DNA from: Sepiola atlantica
Taxonomy: Eukaryota > Mollusca > Cephalopoda > Sepiida > Sepiolidae
DNA length: 64,000 nucleotides
Direction of reading: 5' to 3'
Assembly: GCA_963556195.1 (NCBI GenBank)
Contig: OY744525.1
Span: forward strand, 76,724,344-76,788,343
The notes below the pieces were generated by a model. The model was not told the DNA's origin. It was given only the letters and a program-made list of their open reading frames with translations, and searched no databases. Within the stretch, counting starts at the first letter, position 1. Every line of letters starts with the position of its first letter. A program made the position numbers and the translations under genes. This document shows, in pieces, positions 53,735 through 64,000 of this stretch.

Positions 53735-53842
53735 ACAGCACCTGGTGTTCCCAAATGGTCACCCATTTAGCACTGGCCAGGCTCAGTGTTGCTTAACTTC
53801 AGTGATCTAACAGGAACCGGTGTGTCAACATGATTGAATTAA
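53735..53842 (-). mobile_element. 5S rRNA-derived SINE, copy 4
   Basis: On the minus strand CATGTTGACACACCGGTTCC, TGTTAGATCACTGAAGTTAA, GCAACACTGAGCCTGGCCAG, AAATGGGTGACCATTTGGG and AACACCAGGTGCTGTATG follow 5S rRNA closely. This is the best preserved head of the four copies, with AAGTTAAGC intact. Confidence 0.78.
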
Positions 53843-53849
53843 TCTCACC

Positions 53850-54392
53850 CAAATTCTCCTTTAGCCATAACTTACTAAAATTCCTTTTCCCTTTTTTTCT
53901 AGAAATCAGTTAAAAAAATTTTTTGCATGAGCAGGTATGCTTTTGCTTTTATTATCATTGGAGTGTGCCACTTGAAATCGTGCAACACACCACTGTTGTT
54001 GCATGTGCCATAGGTTGGCCATCCCTGGTATAAACCCTTGTAAAATTCATATCACACACCTTTATTTTCAGATATATTTGTTATTTTATGTATTCGTTTT
54101 ATTATGCGATATTTCTTTTATAACATACACACACTTTTTAAGAAATGAACTGTGGACATAAGAGATTTAGAGATTGTTAGTAGATAAACATAATAAAGAC
54201 TTCCTATACACCAGGGATGCCCAACCTATGGCGCATGTGCCAACAATGGCGCATTGCATGATTGCAAGTGGCACACTGAAACCCATAGATAATAAAAGAA
54301 AAAGCATGCCTACTAAATAATAAAATAAATAGATAATTGATTTCTAGGAATTTAAGTAAATAATGGCTAAAAGAGAATTTGACTTATATTAA
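53850..54392. repeat. Inverted pair of ~180-bp hAT-like terminal fragments facing inward
   Basis: Left arm 53850-54032 ends GTTGGCCATCCCTGG; right arm 54213-54392 starts CCAGGGATGCCCAACC. The arms are inverted copies with moderate divergence (TGTGCCACTTG with CAAGTGGCACA, GGTATGCTTTTGC with AAAGCATGCC). CAGGGATG is typical of hAT TIRs, but here the terminal words face each other across about 180 bp of unrelated DNA instead of lying at the outside. No coding frame is present. Confidence 0.7.
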
Positions 54393-55639
54393 TTCTAATC
54401 TAAAACATAGGAATCGATGTTATTGTATCGTGTGTATCCATTAGAAAGGTACGGCCAAAGTTTTGCACGTTTTTTAACCCTCATAACAAAAAATCAAGTT
54501 AAAAACTTGTAATATAAAAATGTCAATAAAGTAAGTTAGGTCTACCTTGTCTTGATATGAAGTACTTAAAATTTAACAACGCTGGTTGATATTAAATTAT
54601 TTTATGTATAAAAAATAAATATAACAATGCTTCTTGAATTTAATAACTAATTATCAAAGCAAACTCAAAATTGTCATTAATGTCATCTAAATTCATTCTG
54701 CAAATATTCATTTTTGCATCTCATTCATTCACTATTCGTTATTAGTGTTATTTAATTCAATGATTGTTTTACTGTAATATCACATACGCATATTTTTTAC
54801 ATCATGGATAGTAATTTAGCATTTTGATTATTTTCAAGTCAAAATACTTCTGGGGTTTGTGATCCAAATAAACAAAGCACCCTCTTATCCAAACAAAACC
54901 ACACATACACGGAAATCATTGTCTCTTACCTCACATTAAGTTCATTACAAAATAAAATTCCACCATAATGCATTTCAGTTCACTCGTATAAAAATCAGCT
55001 ATTTGGTTCTTTGATTATATTGTACATTAAAACCAAAGCCCCCCCCCCCTCTCCCATATATACATGCAAAGAAGCATTTGGGAAACGAACGTTGATTAAC
55101 GCATCGTTAGTATAATAGATTTACAAAGCAGGTTTTTGAACTTTTGTTTTTCCTAAAATCCAGAACCATAATTTACTAGAAATAAGTTCTTTTAGCCGGT
55201 TACACAAGAAGATCATGTGACTTGCAAATTACATACTTAAAGTTTTTTGTTTTTTTTACTTTTCTGGCTGCTGTTTTACGTTAATATCGTGGATATCTGC
55301 GTTCGTGCCAGACAATCATAAACAGCAAATAGTTCAAGATTGAGGGCAGGAGTTTCTTGGGTTACTCTACTTTTCCGAAACACAGGTCAGCCAGTGGGTT
55401 AATAAAGGAAGTATTCAAGATTCATCAGGTTTTGATGCATTTATGGCCAAGCTTTTAACTCACATAAGTCATTATCGAGGTATAGAGGATATTTTGTGAG
55501 ATGAGATGGCACATGCAATTAAAATTACAAATATGGATGCCAATCAACACAAGAATAACATATTCATAAAATAACATATGAATAAACTTTTATTTGATTA
55601 TCAACCATATCATCATTATCATCATTAGGGTATTTTGAA
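54393..55639. other. Gene-free AT-rich stretch
   Basis: No coding block, RNA feature or repeat terminus was recognised. A C-run lies at 55041-55050. Confidence 0.35.
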
Positions 55640-56095
55640 GGAGAAACCCCTCCCTGGTTTCCTTCCATCTTGTTTTGTTCACGGCTAGGCATGGCCATGT
55701 AAGACTCAGTTAGTTGTTGAGGTCGTCTCTTCACCAGATTTTTGGTCTTCCTCTAAGACTTTTCCATTGCCTCGAGTTCCATTCTGTTGCTCTAGATGCC
55801 CACCTGTATCTGTATACCTCGAAAGGTGACCTGTCCATCTAAGTTTAGCCGTTTGTATGATGGTGATGATGTCATTTACTCCAGTTTGCTGTTTCATCAA
55901 AGTGTTTCTTTTTCTTTGACCCTTATCCTCGAGTGGACTTTTGGCTTTGATAAGTGCTGACTCTTTAGAAAAAAATAATTAAAAAAAAAAAAAGACTGAT
56001 GCCAAGCATAGATGCATTCCATTTTGCATTGTACCACTCTTAGCTTTTCTATTGCTGCATTATTAAGTGTCCATGTTTCACTACCATATGTCATA
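55640..56095 (-). pseudogene. LINE 3' fragment (RT C-terminus)
   Basis: The frame from 56094 reads MTYGSETWTLNNAAIEKLRV, interrupted by an A-run artefact (about 55975-55995). After a shift (from 55900) it gives MKQQTGVNDIITIIQTAKLR and WTGHLSRYTDTGG, then GNGKVLEEDQKSG. The order YGSETW, W-x-GH-x-SR and RxxGKxxxxRP is that of LINE C-termini close to RTE-like families, distinct from the two other tails in the window. Short and dead. Confidence 0.65.
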
Positions 56096-56671
56096 ACAGG
56101 GATGATGTATGATCAACTATATATGATTAGGAAATCCATTAATAATTTTAAAAAATTTAAATTTTATATTTAAAGGATTGATTTCCGCTTTCAAAAGTGT
56201 TAACGTCTATTAGTAAATAAATATTCACTGGTATATGCAGAAATGCTATGCTATTTAATTAAATAAATAATGAATACATGTTTTGTTTTTGCAGAGGGTA
56301 TATTTTCGAAATTTTGATAACGTAATTAATGTTTAACTTTTGTCCAAGAGGTCACTGGTTAAACGAACAACGTGGACTCATAACAACGGTTCTATAGCAC
56401 TACTAACCTTCATGTGGTCACTCTGTAAGTAAATGATTCTAGAAAGAATCGTGGAAATGAATGCCAATAACAGAATCAAGACGGTCAAAAAAGGCATACT
56501 ATGCTGATTCATACGAATTTACTTTATGCCACAGCTTCAATATGTATTGAATAAAATTCTTAATTTGTTTACATCCAGCATTCCAATGGCTCTTTATGCC
56601 AAATTATGGTTAATTCTAATCAATAGTTTTGAAGCCTATACAAGTTTATAGCTGTTATAATAATCATTAAA
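56096..56671. other. Gene-free stretch
   Basis: AT-rich DNA. No supported feature. Confidence 0.35.
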
Positions 56672-57030
56672 GTGTTCTCACATAAGTGATTATCAGTGAT
56701 AACTCACTGGCAAAAACAGGTGGCATTCCCTGGAATCCTAATGACAAAAAGTCTACCCAGATTTTAAGTACTCTCTACCTCTGTTGATAATTGTTGAAAT
56801 CACTTTTACATTGCCACAATGGTAAACAGCAGTTTACCATTGAATTCTTGCTGATAACTATTTTCAGTATTCTCTGGAATTTGAGTGACAATAATCCTTC
56901 TAAGTATTCCAGTACTCTTCGTGACCTTCCAATGGGGGTCTGAATGGTGTATTCTTCCCTCCAGACTCTTCCCGACCATTTTCTGATGCTAGTGCCACCA
57001 CATTTTTTCTTCATTTTTGTGAGGCAGTAG
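56672..57030 (-). mobile_element. Solo 3' UTR copy of the R2-like element
   Basis: It is collinear with 25040-25420: GTGATTATCAGTGATAACTC, GACAAAAAGTCTACCCAGA, AAGTACTCTCTACCTC, CATTGAATTCTTGCTG, TTCCAGTACTCTTCG, CCAATGGGGGTCTG and TGCTAGTGCCACCAC. No ORF part is attached, so this is a severely 5'-truncated insertion. It defines the 3' UTR of the element at 25.0-26.5 kb. Confidence 0.65.
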
Positions 57031-57139
57031 GAGGGGTGGTATTAGATTATAAGATTTTTTAACATAAAAATATGGAACGCTTCACAAATTTTTCTGTCAT
57101 CCTTACACAGTGACCATAATAACCTTTTCTGTATCATTA

Positions 57140-58000
57140 CAATTTTAGTATATGCAGTGCCGAAAGTATGTTAATTTTAACCTCTAATGACACACCAACA
57201 CCCCAGAGGCTACATTTAGTACAGTTTTGACCAATAGACCTTCTAAGAATTTATTAGTATTATTAGTAGTAGTAATAGTAGTGTAAACATGCACTAGGCT
57301 GCATGTTTTGGTGGTGCATGCGAATGGCAGATATTGCAAGTGATGGATGCTCGGCCTAAGGGAAAGGGGGGATGAAGAAATTGAAAATATCTTTGATTTT
57401 ATATTGAGCCACCCAAAATTTTATTTCTCTTTGAAAAAAAAAAATGAGTGCCTCATTAAACCGGGAGTTATGCTGGTATCGACCCACTTGAGAAAAGTAA
57501 TGTTCATAGATGGGCTCCATGAGTGGACACTGGCTGGATATTATCTCTAGTGGATATCTTGGGTGGTCTATTTCAGGGTGGTCGAATGGAGATGGGGACC
57601 TGACATCTCGGATTTCCAGTCAAAAATACATATAGTCCAGCCTATGGGCAGGGGAAGGGGGTTAGGCCTGGCCCTTGGAGCATGACACAGGCAGTTTGTT
57701 TTTCTGAGAGCTGGTGGTCAGTTGGCTGGTAGTGCCTCTCCGGGCAAGATAGGCCATTTGGGGCTCTGAGTTCATTGGACATATTTTTCTTCAGGCAAAA
57801 ATCTCATTTTGCAAATCTGCCAATCAACCTAAGAACACGAGCATCATCTGTAACCTCAAACAAATAAACCTGTTACTTGTTTATAAACTGGACTTATGGT
57901 CTTACTTGGAATGAGAATTCTTTGTTGCATCTCTAACTGAGACCACATGGCATCAAAAGTAAGCGGCAACCTTGCACCAGGCACAACGAGCAGGACGATC
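57140..58000. other. G+C-richer gene-free block of unknown nature
   Basis: From about 57290 to 57960 the composition rises clearly above the surroundings and contains GGGCTCC, GGGGACCTGACATCTCGG and GGCCATTTGGGGCTCTGAG. A 67-residue frame (57347-57550) has no recognisable motif. It may be a LINE 5' UTR or part of another element, but there is no coding neighbour to decide. Confidence 0.3.
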
Positions 58001-58508
58001 ATGCATACAGGTTCACAGTAGTAGTATAATTTCTATCCCCCCCTTTTAAACACAGGCAGCATGTTAAGAATTCTTCATGACCAATTTGGTGCAATTCTTA
58101 CCTATAGTTTGGAGCAAATAAGTGTTTATTGTTTTTAGTATTAACAGTATCAGTATTAGTGTTAGAATTTTTACTACCTTGTGACACACTCGATATCTCA
58201 AGGATGCCTCATACAAAATTTGGTGCGATTCTGTGGAGCATATTAGTGAGCAGACATCTATTTGCTATTTAAACATTTCTGTTAGTATGCAAATCATAAG
58301 GTGTGATTGGTTGACAGAAACAGTACTGGCTAATATTCAGCATTTTATTGAATTAACTTATTATCTGTAGTAGTTAATGTTTTTGTTAACAACCAAAATG
58401 TTTTGAGTTCGAATGGCACAATATTAAATAATTTTTTTTCTTCACTTTTTTTTAAAAAGGAGCATAAAATTTCCGAAAATAGCATTTCTACTTTTCAATT
58501 TCTTCTTT
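58001..58508. other. Gene-free stretch
   Basis: AT-rich DNA without recognisable features. It ends in a pyrimidine tract (58490-58516) in front of the next entry. Confidence 0.35.
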
Positions 58509-58518
58509 TTGTTTTCAA

Positions 58519-58694
58519 GATGGGTACGAATGTATATAACAAGAAAAACAGCATCTAAAAATCGTAACATATTGTTGACAAACAAATGTCTTTATATCTT
58601 TTCAGATAGAGCTATGTATCTATTAAAAAAAAGTGATAATAAATTTTACTTGGTTAACACTTTACCACATACTGCAGTTTTAGAGTATTACTGA
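58519..58694 (+). CDS. Hypothetical exon or short ORF
   Basis: A pyrimidine tract ending TTTTCAAG (a good 3' splice site) precedes a frame reading RWVRMYITRKTASKNRNILL, then a short linker, YIFSDRAMYLLKKSDNKFYL and VNTLPHTAVLEYY before a TGA at 58692. The alternation of hydrophobic and polar residues is that of a beta-rich fold such as a PH-like domain, and composition is not low-complexity. No family was recognised and no downstream donor site is convincing. It could be a terminal exon, an element fragment or chance. Confidence 0.25.
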
Positions 58695-58927
58695 TTATTA
58701 GAAGGGTGCCTTATTGTTCTCTTAAATCTGGAATTACCGCAATAAAGTATTGCTAAGTACAATTTATTACCATTTTTTATTGATATATACAATTAAATTT
58801 GTATTCAACATATTTGACACCCTGACAAGCCGAATAAGTCAGCTAGCTATAATATAGATTATTAGATCCAATAACAAAACCCTATGACCTTTTCTTTCAT
58901 GCCTTTCAAGTCTTGAATTTTTTCGGT

Positions 58928-59262
58928 CATTATTACTATTACCGACATAAATTATTTTAAAGGAAATAGCGTTGAGAACTTAGTCAAAAATAATTTACTT
59001 TGCTTTACCTACTCCTTGTAATATTTAAAAGAAATTTTAAACCAATTTACTTTACCGTAAATAGCGAATTGAGTTAAATAATCTGCAGTAGCCATTTTGA
59101 ACTAAGTACATAACTGGAACGGAAGCGAGTAAAGGTCAAATACTTCATTTAACGCAAATAGGTCACAAATGAGTAGGTAAAGCAAAATAAATTGTTCTTG
59201 ACGAATTTCCCAACGATATTTACTTAAAAATAATTTATGTAGGTAATAGTAATAAGAGTGCC
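58928..59262. repeat. Inverted repeat with ~95-bp arms
   Basis: The left arm (CATTATTACTATTACCGACATAA, AAAATAATTTACTTTGCTTTACC split by short gaps) and right arm (59160-59262: GGTAAAGCAAAATAAATTG, AAATAATTTATGTAGGTAATAG) are inverted copies. The centre, 59021-59159, has a weaker inner pair around GCGAATTGAGTTAAATA and CATTTAACGCAAATAG. Confidence 0.7.
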
Positions 59263-60007
59263 GCTATCTTCTTCAGTTGTAAACATATTTTTCTACTTTA
59301 TTCGTTATGAATTTCATTTCTTTTTCTTCCGCTTTATATTCTCTCTAACAAAGAGAGGTTATTATTTGAGCATCAATCTTTGAGGAAGCGTTTCATTTGC
59401 TATTTACAGTCGGTGTTTTCAGTGTATTCGAACCGGAGATGTTGACAAGGAAGCCATCGAGAACATATTGTGCAGCCATAAGGAATCCGTTTGTCTCAAA
59501 CCTCACTTGTTTTTCACTAAATAATCTCAGATTGGAATTTAACTCACATCAGACGACTCGATTCCAGCTTTTTCTTCTTCTTGTTTTTCTTCTTTGGAAT
59601 CGGTAGCATAAAGAATGGTTTAGATGAGGATCAGAGACAGGCGATATAAATTCTTGTTTGGACAGGAAACAAGTTTTAGTTTCTGCTGGTACTGACTACT
59701 TAACAGAATGATTTGGTTTAAGAGGGCGAGGGGAGGTAATCGGATGTTGGGCGGGAATTAGAAGACAAAGCTAAAAAGGAAAAGGAAGGAGGATAAATTC
59801 AAGTAGTGAGGTGGTATAGGTAATAGGAAGGACTGGAGGAAGATAGAAGGGTTTAAGAGTAGAATAAAGAGGGAAGACACTTGAAAAAGAAAACAAGCCG
59901 TATCTATTTACCGCCTGCCTCCTCACAAGGACTAGATGTGACATTTGATCCATTTAATTTGGGGAGTGTACAGCTCTAAAATGGGCACTCTGGACTATAA
60001 CAAAAAT
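59263..60007. other. Gene-free stretch
   Basis: A 69-residue frame at 59397-59606 has no recognisable motif. The purine-rich region 59720-59900 is low-complexity. Confidence 0.35.
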
Positions 60008-60043
60008 AAAAATTGCCTCAGTCTATAGACTGAGGCAATTTTT
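60008..60043. repeat. Perfect 36-bp palindrome of the GCAGTC family
   Basis: AAAAATTGCCTCAGTCTA is followed immediately by its exact reverse complement with no loop. The half-site is a variant of the AATTGC(C/T)GCAGTCTA word of the foldback family at 9-298 and 45.56-46.26 kb. Confidence 0.9.
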
Positions 60044-60308
60044 CTCAAACAAATTTTCTCAAACAGGGTTACCTAGAACCCTAAGGTTCCGCAAACGGTC
60101 CCCAAAGGTTATGCAAAAACAAGTGAAATAAGAGCTAAGGCACTTTTGAATTTTTATTTAATTTCATATAGGTAATATTATTTAACATGCACAATACATT
60201 ACTTGTTTACATTTATATTATAAGTATATGTTATTGCTTACTTATGTTAAATTTTTACATTTTAGCTTAGAATTATATAGTATGAATGAAAACTTCCCGA
60301 GGATTTTT

Positions 60309-60545
60309 TTTTTTTAACATATTTCACCCCAAACAAGGCAGGCCGCCACTGTAAGCATAAGGGGTTACTAAGAATTAGGATGTAGGTTTTGGGTGTCATC
60401 CTAAGTTGGGAGCTGTGCAGCAAGATGTCTATATACATTAGTTTTAAACCTCTTCATGTCAATACAGTCGAGGAAACAGGGGGCAGGGAGGGAGTTCCTG
60501 AGGCCGGCAGCACGAGGAAAGAAGCTATTAAAGTAGAAGGTTCTT
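60309..60545 (-). pseudogene. Second copy of the CR1/jockey-type LINE 3' end
   Basis: On the minus strand it encodes SFFPRAAGLRNSLPAPCF and KRFKTNVYRHLAAQLP-stop, matching FSNSFFYRNSLPAPCF and KFKTNVNRNLAAQLP-stop of the LINE ending at 7083. The same 3' UTR (GGCGGCCTGCCTTGTTTGGG, TGTTAAAAAA) follows. It is 5'-truncated at about 60545. The two insertions are in opposite orientation 53 kb apart. Confidence 0.85.
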
Positions 60546-61081
60546 TAATATTCTCAATCAACACAACCTCTACCAAATACAAAAACACATGGTTCTACTG
60601 TCCCATGGGAAAGTGTGTGTGACATCATTTTGGGAAGCACGTTTCACAAAGATGGTTTTTGCACCTCCGATGAAGGGTTAAACAAGGACAAAGAAATAGA
60701 AAATAGAAAACGAAAACACAAAAAAATGATTTCATTTTTAAATTCAACAACAAAAATAAAATGTTTTTTTTTTAATCAAAACACACAAAAAATAGAAACT
60801 AAAAATAAGATGAGAAAGATATACGGACGTCAACATTAAATTTTAAAGACTTTTAAACATAAATGAAAGCGAAAAAGTTCATAGCTGAAATATTAAAGAT
60901 ACCTGATATAAATATGAACAGCAGTGCCGTTCATCGTAGTTTAAACACCTGTTCTCAAAGAAGATTTGAAAAAATGTTTTTCATTTTGTTTCACCAATAA
61001 ATAAACACCTGAATCTTTTAGAGGATTGCCACCCCTAGGATGACAAGCTATTCTTTATTTATTAGTCTCGATCATATATGA

Positions 61082-61120
<39 letters not shown>
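60546..61120. other. Gene-free stretch with a (TA)n array
   Basis: (TA)n lies at about 61086-61117. A Lys-rich frame at 60615-60839 is low-complexity and not supported. Confidence 0.4.
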
Positions 61121-61335
61121 ATTACAGAAGATTAAGACAACATCGGTACCATCGGTTTCGAATCCAAATAAAGACGGCCTCCTGTGCCAGACTCTCTTTA
61201 TGTTGGTCTTTTTCTGAAGAGATAGACATAAACAGAGGCTAACGAGAGTCCAGCACAGGAGGCTATCTATAGGTCCTCTGTGTTTGGATTCGAAACCGAC
61301 GGTATCGATGTTGTCTTAATTTTCTATAATTACAC
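61121..61335. repeat. Inverted repeat with ~95-bp arms
   Basis: TTAAGACAACATCGGTACCA, TCGGTTTCGAATCCAAA and GCCTCCTGTGCCAGACTCTC on the left pair with GAGAGTCCAGCACAGGAGGC, TTTGGATTCGAAACCGACGG and TATCGATGTTGTCTTAA on the right. The left arm lacks about 15 bp present on the right (CTATAGGTCC). The TTCGAATCC word is B-box-like, so a tRNA-derived SINE inserted as an inverted pair is possible. A (TA)n array adjoins it. Confidence 0.75.
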
Positions 61336-61680
61336 ATATAAATAAATATTACGCTCTTATTTTTGGATTTTTTCTTAATAATCGAGTACTCTACTGGGAT
61401 TCTCACCCACTAACCTTACATTAGATACAGACTGTCAAATTTAAGCTATGAATGCAAGTTACTTCCCGTTGAACATTGTTATTACGGCTGACTATCGTTG
61501 CCCACCTATTCGGCATAATAGGAGTTATTCTTCATCACTTAGTGTAGCTATTCAGATTAGCCTCATTAATCAGCGCATTGGGATTTGGAGTTAAAGGTGA
61601 CTCGTGTGACTGGTTTGAATAGTTATCTCTACACTGATGATTCCACAAGGATGAAACGTATACGTTTGTAGATAATAATT
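61336..61680. other. Gene-free stretch
   Basis: A minus-strand GTTAGTGGGTGAGAATCCCA (about 61397-61416) faintly resembles a B-box region. Nothing further is supported. Confidence 0.35.
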
Positions 61681-61685
61681 AAAAA

Positions 61686-61686
<1 letters not shown>

Positions 61687-61762
<76 letters not shown>
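61687..61762. repeat. (TA)n array
   Basis: A long uninterrupted dinucleotide array immediately before a hammerhead-like motif. Confidence 0.92.
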
Positions 61763-61766
<4 letters not shown>

Positions 61767-61806
61767 CATGGACACGTGTTTCTGACTATGAGCTGTCATC
61801 AGCATG
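61767..61806 (-). ncRNA. Hammerhead-like motif, degenerate
   Basis: On the minus strand CATG (stem I), CTGATGA, a 13-nt stem II region, GAAA, CACGTGT (short stem III), C, then CATG (stem I partner). The conserved boxes are in the right order and spacing, but stem II closes poorly (GAC and GTC pair only if shifted by one). Activity is doubtful. It lies five bases from a (TA)n array, like the better motif at 31.1 kb. Confidence 0.35.
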
Positions 61807-61880
61807 ACTATGCTGGGCAGGGATCAAACCATCGATGTAAATATCCATAGTCATATATATATATATATATATATATAGTT

Positions 61881-62975
<1,095 letters not shown>

Positions 62976-63108
62976 ATGTGCGTGCAGGACGTGACCAATG
63001 CATCCAACTGTGAAAACGACGAAAACACGACAACGATGCGTGAAGATTTCTCGTGGATAAACCCAATGTCCTCCCATGCTGAGAACGGACAGGGATGCGA
63101 CGGAACAG
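62976..63108 (+). CDS. Probable internal exon of an unidentified secreted or membrane protein
   Basis: The 133-bp block is bounded by a textbook acceptor (T-run, then TTGCACAG) and a textbook donor (ACAG|GTACGT). It is clearly richer in G and C than both flanks. In the open frame it reads MCVQDVTNASNCENDENTTT then MREDFSWINPMSSHAENGQG and CDGT, with three cysteines and sequons NAS and NTT, as in extracellular domains. The frame is open upstream across the acceptor only by chance. Length 133 leaves phase 1 at the donor. No family is recognised. The Met is not necessarily a start. Confidence 0.45.
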
Positions 63109-63604
63109 GTACGTTTATAACAAAGATAGAAGAGATACACTCCATTTAATCGTGATTATCTTCTAGTTGGTCGGAAAATGTGTTTTTGATTTTTTTGTTT
63201 GTTTATTTCATGCTCAGTTTTTTTTTTTTCATGTTTTATCCCTACATTCCCAGAAGGGTATTCAAGAAAAAAGGTCATCAATGCACATTTTTGCAATTTG
63301 GGAATGATGCAAGAGATTGCAGATTTCTTCTCTACAAAACTGATTACTTTGTAATGCTTTTACAAATACACAGAATGAAAAAGTTCTTTTAAAGCATCTT
63401 TTAAATTTGAAAATTGAGTAAAAAGCTGTTATAAGCCATGAATACGTAGCAAATATTTTTTTTTATTATATCATTTAAAATTTTTTTTATTACTTTGGTC
63501 TATCTTTCTCTCATTATATATATATATAATATATATATATATAATCATTTTCACAATCAGACAACGCCACAACCCACACAAACCATGAAAGCCACACACC
63601 AAAA
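63109..63604. other. Gene-free stretch, probably intron
   Basis: AT-rich DNA with a short palindromic (TA)n at about 63515-63543. No supported gene. Confidence 0.35.
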
Positions 63605-63656
63605 GTCTTAGACTGAGTTTCGCTCTCCTTTGAGATCATCAGTAGAACATATCCGA
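63605..63656 (-). ncRNA. Hammerhead-like motif, degenerate
   Basis: On the minus strand GTTCTA, CTGATGA, TCTC-AAAG-GAGA, GC, GAAA, CTCAGTC, TAAGAC. The invariant boxes are present and a GTC cleavage triplet precedes an imperfect stem I partner. Two extra bases separate stem II from GAAA, which breaks the canonical core. Probably a relic of the same kind of element as at 31.1 and 61.8 kb. Confidence 0.3.
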
Positions 63657-63941
63657 ACTCAGGATTCGAAACCCGAGTCACTTGCATGAAAAAAAAAAGT
63701 TTTATTTGTGTATATAAGAAATGATCAGTGTCTAATTACGGATGTAAGAGCATATATTTTTTATTTATAAAAAACACTATAGATTAGTTTGATCTTCCAT
63801 CGATACCTACGGTTTAAATGGCTAAAAGATACCATGCATGATTGCTCTTCAGTATTTAACACATTATGTGGAATAGAGAGTTACATAATGCGTTAGATAA
63901 GTACTTTCAAACCGTCGACTGAAAAGCTGTCATGCTTGATG

Positions 63942-63991
<50 letters not shown>

Positions 63992-64000
63992 GGAAAAATT
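63657..64000. other. Gene-free stretch ending in a (TA)n array
   Basis: AT-rich DNA. (TA)n lies at 63947-63987 close to the window end. Nothing else was recognised. Confidence 0.4.

Overview
The window looks like cephalopod, most likely octopus, nuclear DNA. It is strongly AT-rich, packed with (TA)n, (GA)n and (CA)n microsatellites, and has no bacterial-style gene spacing. It carries the start of a protocadherin gene of the kind expanded in octopus. Nearly everything recognisable is a mobile element. The species call is inference from composition and this gene.

Layout. 0-8.8 kb: a small foldback, a Helitron-like 3' end, a 5'-truncated CR1/jockey-type LINE (4.8-7.2 kb, + strand) and an RTE-type LINE tail (7.3-8.0 kb, - strand). 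8.1-14.0 kb: a large inverted repeat lies directly upstream of a truncated protocadherin reading frame. That frame runs into a ~4.5 kb I-type LINE on the - strand (gag, endonuclease, reverse transcriptase, RNase H, all broken). 14-18 kb: microsatellites, a dispersed repeat, an RTE tail and a 5S rRNA-derived SINE. 18.05-20.23 kb: an AT-only palindromic satellite split by a complete mariner-type transposon with perfect 28-bp terminal inverted repeats (TIRs), a TA duplication and an uninterrupted DD41D transposase, the only fully intact protein-coding gene in the window. 21-29 kb: a 35-bp minisatellite, LINE tails, a G+C-rich tRNA-derived SINE, the 3' end of a LINE that also left a solo tail at 56.7 kb, and a Helitron-like element. 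30-31.4 kb: alternating (TA)n arrays and foldbacks around a canonical type I hammerhead ribozyme motif. 31.9-34.5 kb: a dead DNA transposon. 36-43.6 kb: a broken mariner relative, 5S-derived SINEs, a second CR1/jockey-like LINE and a 68-bp tandem array. 45-51 kb: near-perfect palindromes, a tandem duplication, a tiny MITE and two copies of a long unnamed repeat. 51.1-53.7 kb: a 2.6 kb element with ~410-bp inverted termini, a 7-bp flanking duplication and decayed reading frames on its - strand. 54-64 kb: more foldbacks, LINE tails and two possible host exons.

There is no operon-like co-operation here. The relations that matter are between repeats: five copies of one element family in one orientation, four 5S-derived SINEs, LINE 3' ends that identify each other across tens of kilobases, and about a dozen inverted repeats next to (TA)n arrays. 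The most promising items are the intact DD41D transposon, the hammerhead motif(s), the long-TIR element at 51-53.7 kb and the protocadherin broken at a LINE junction.
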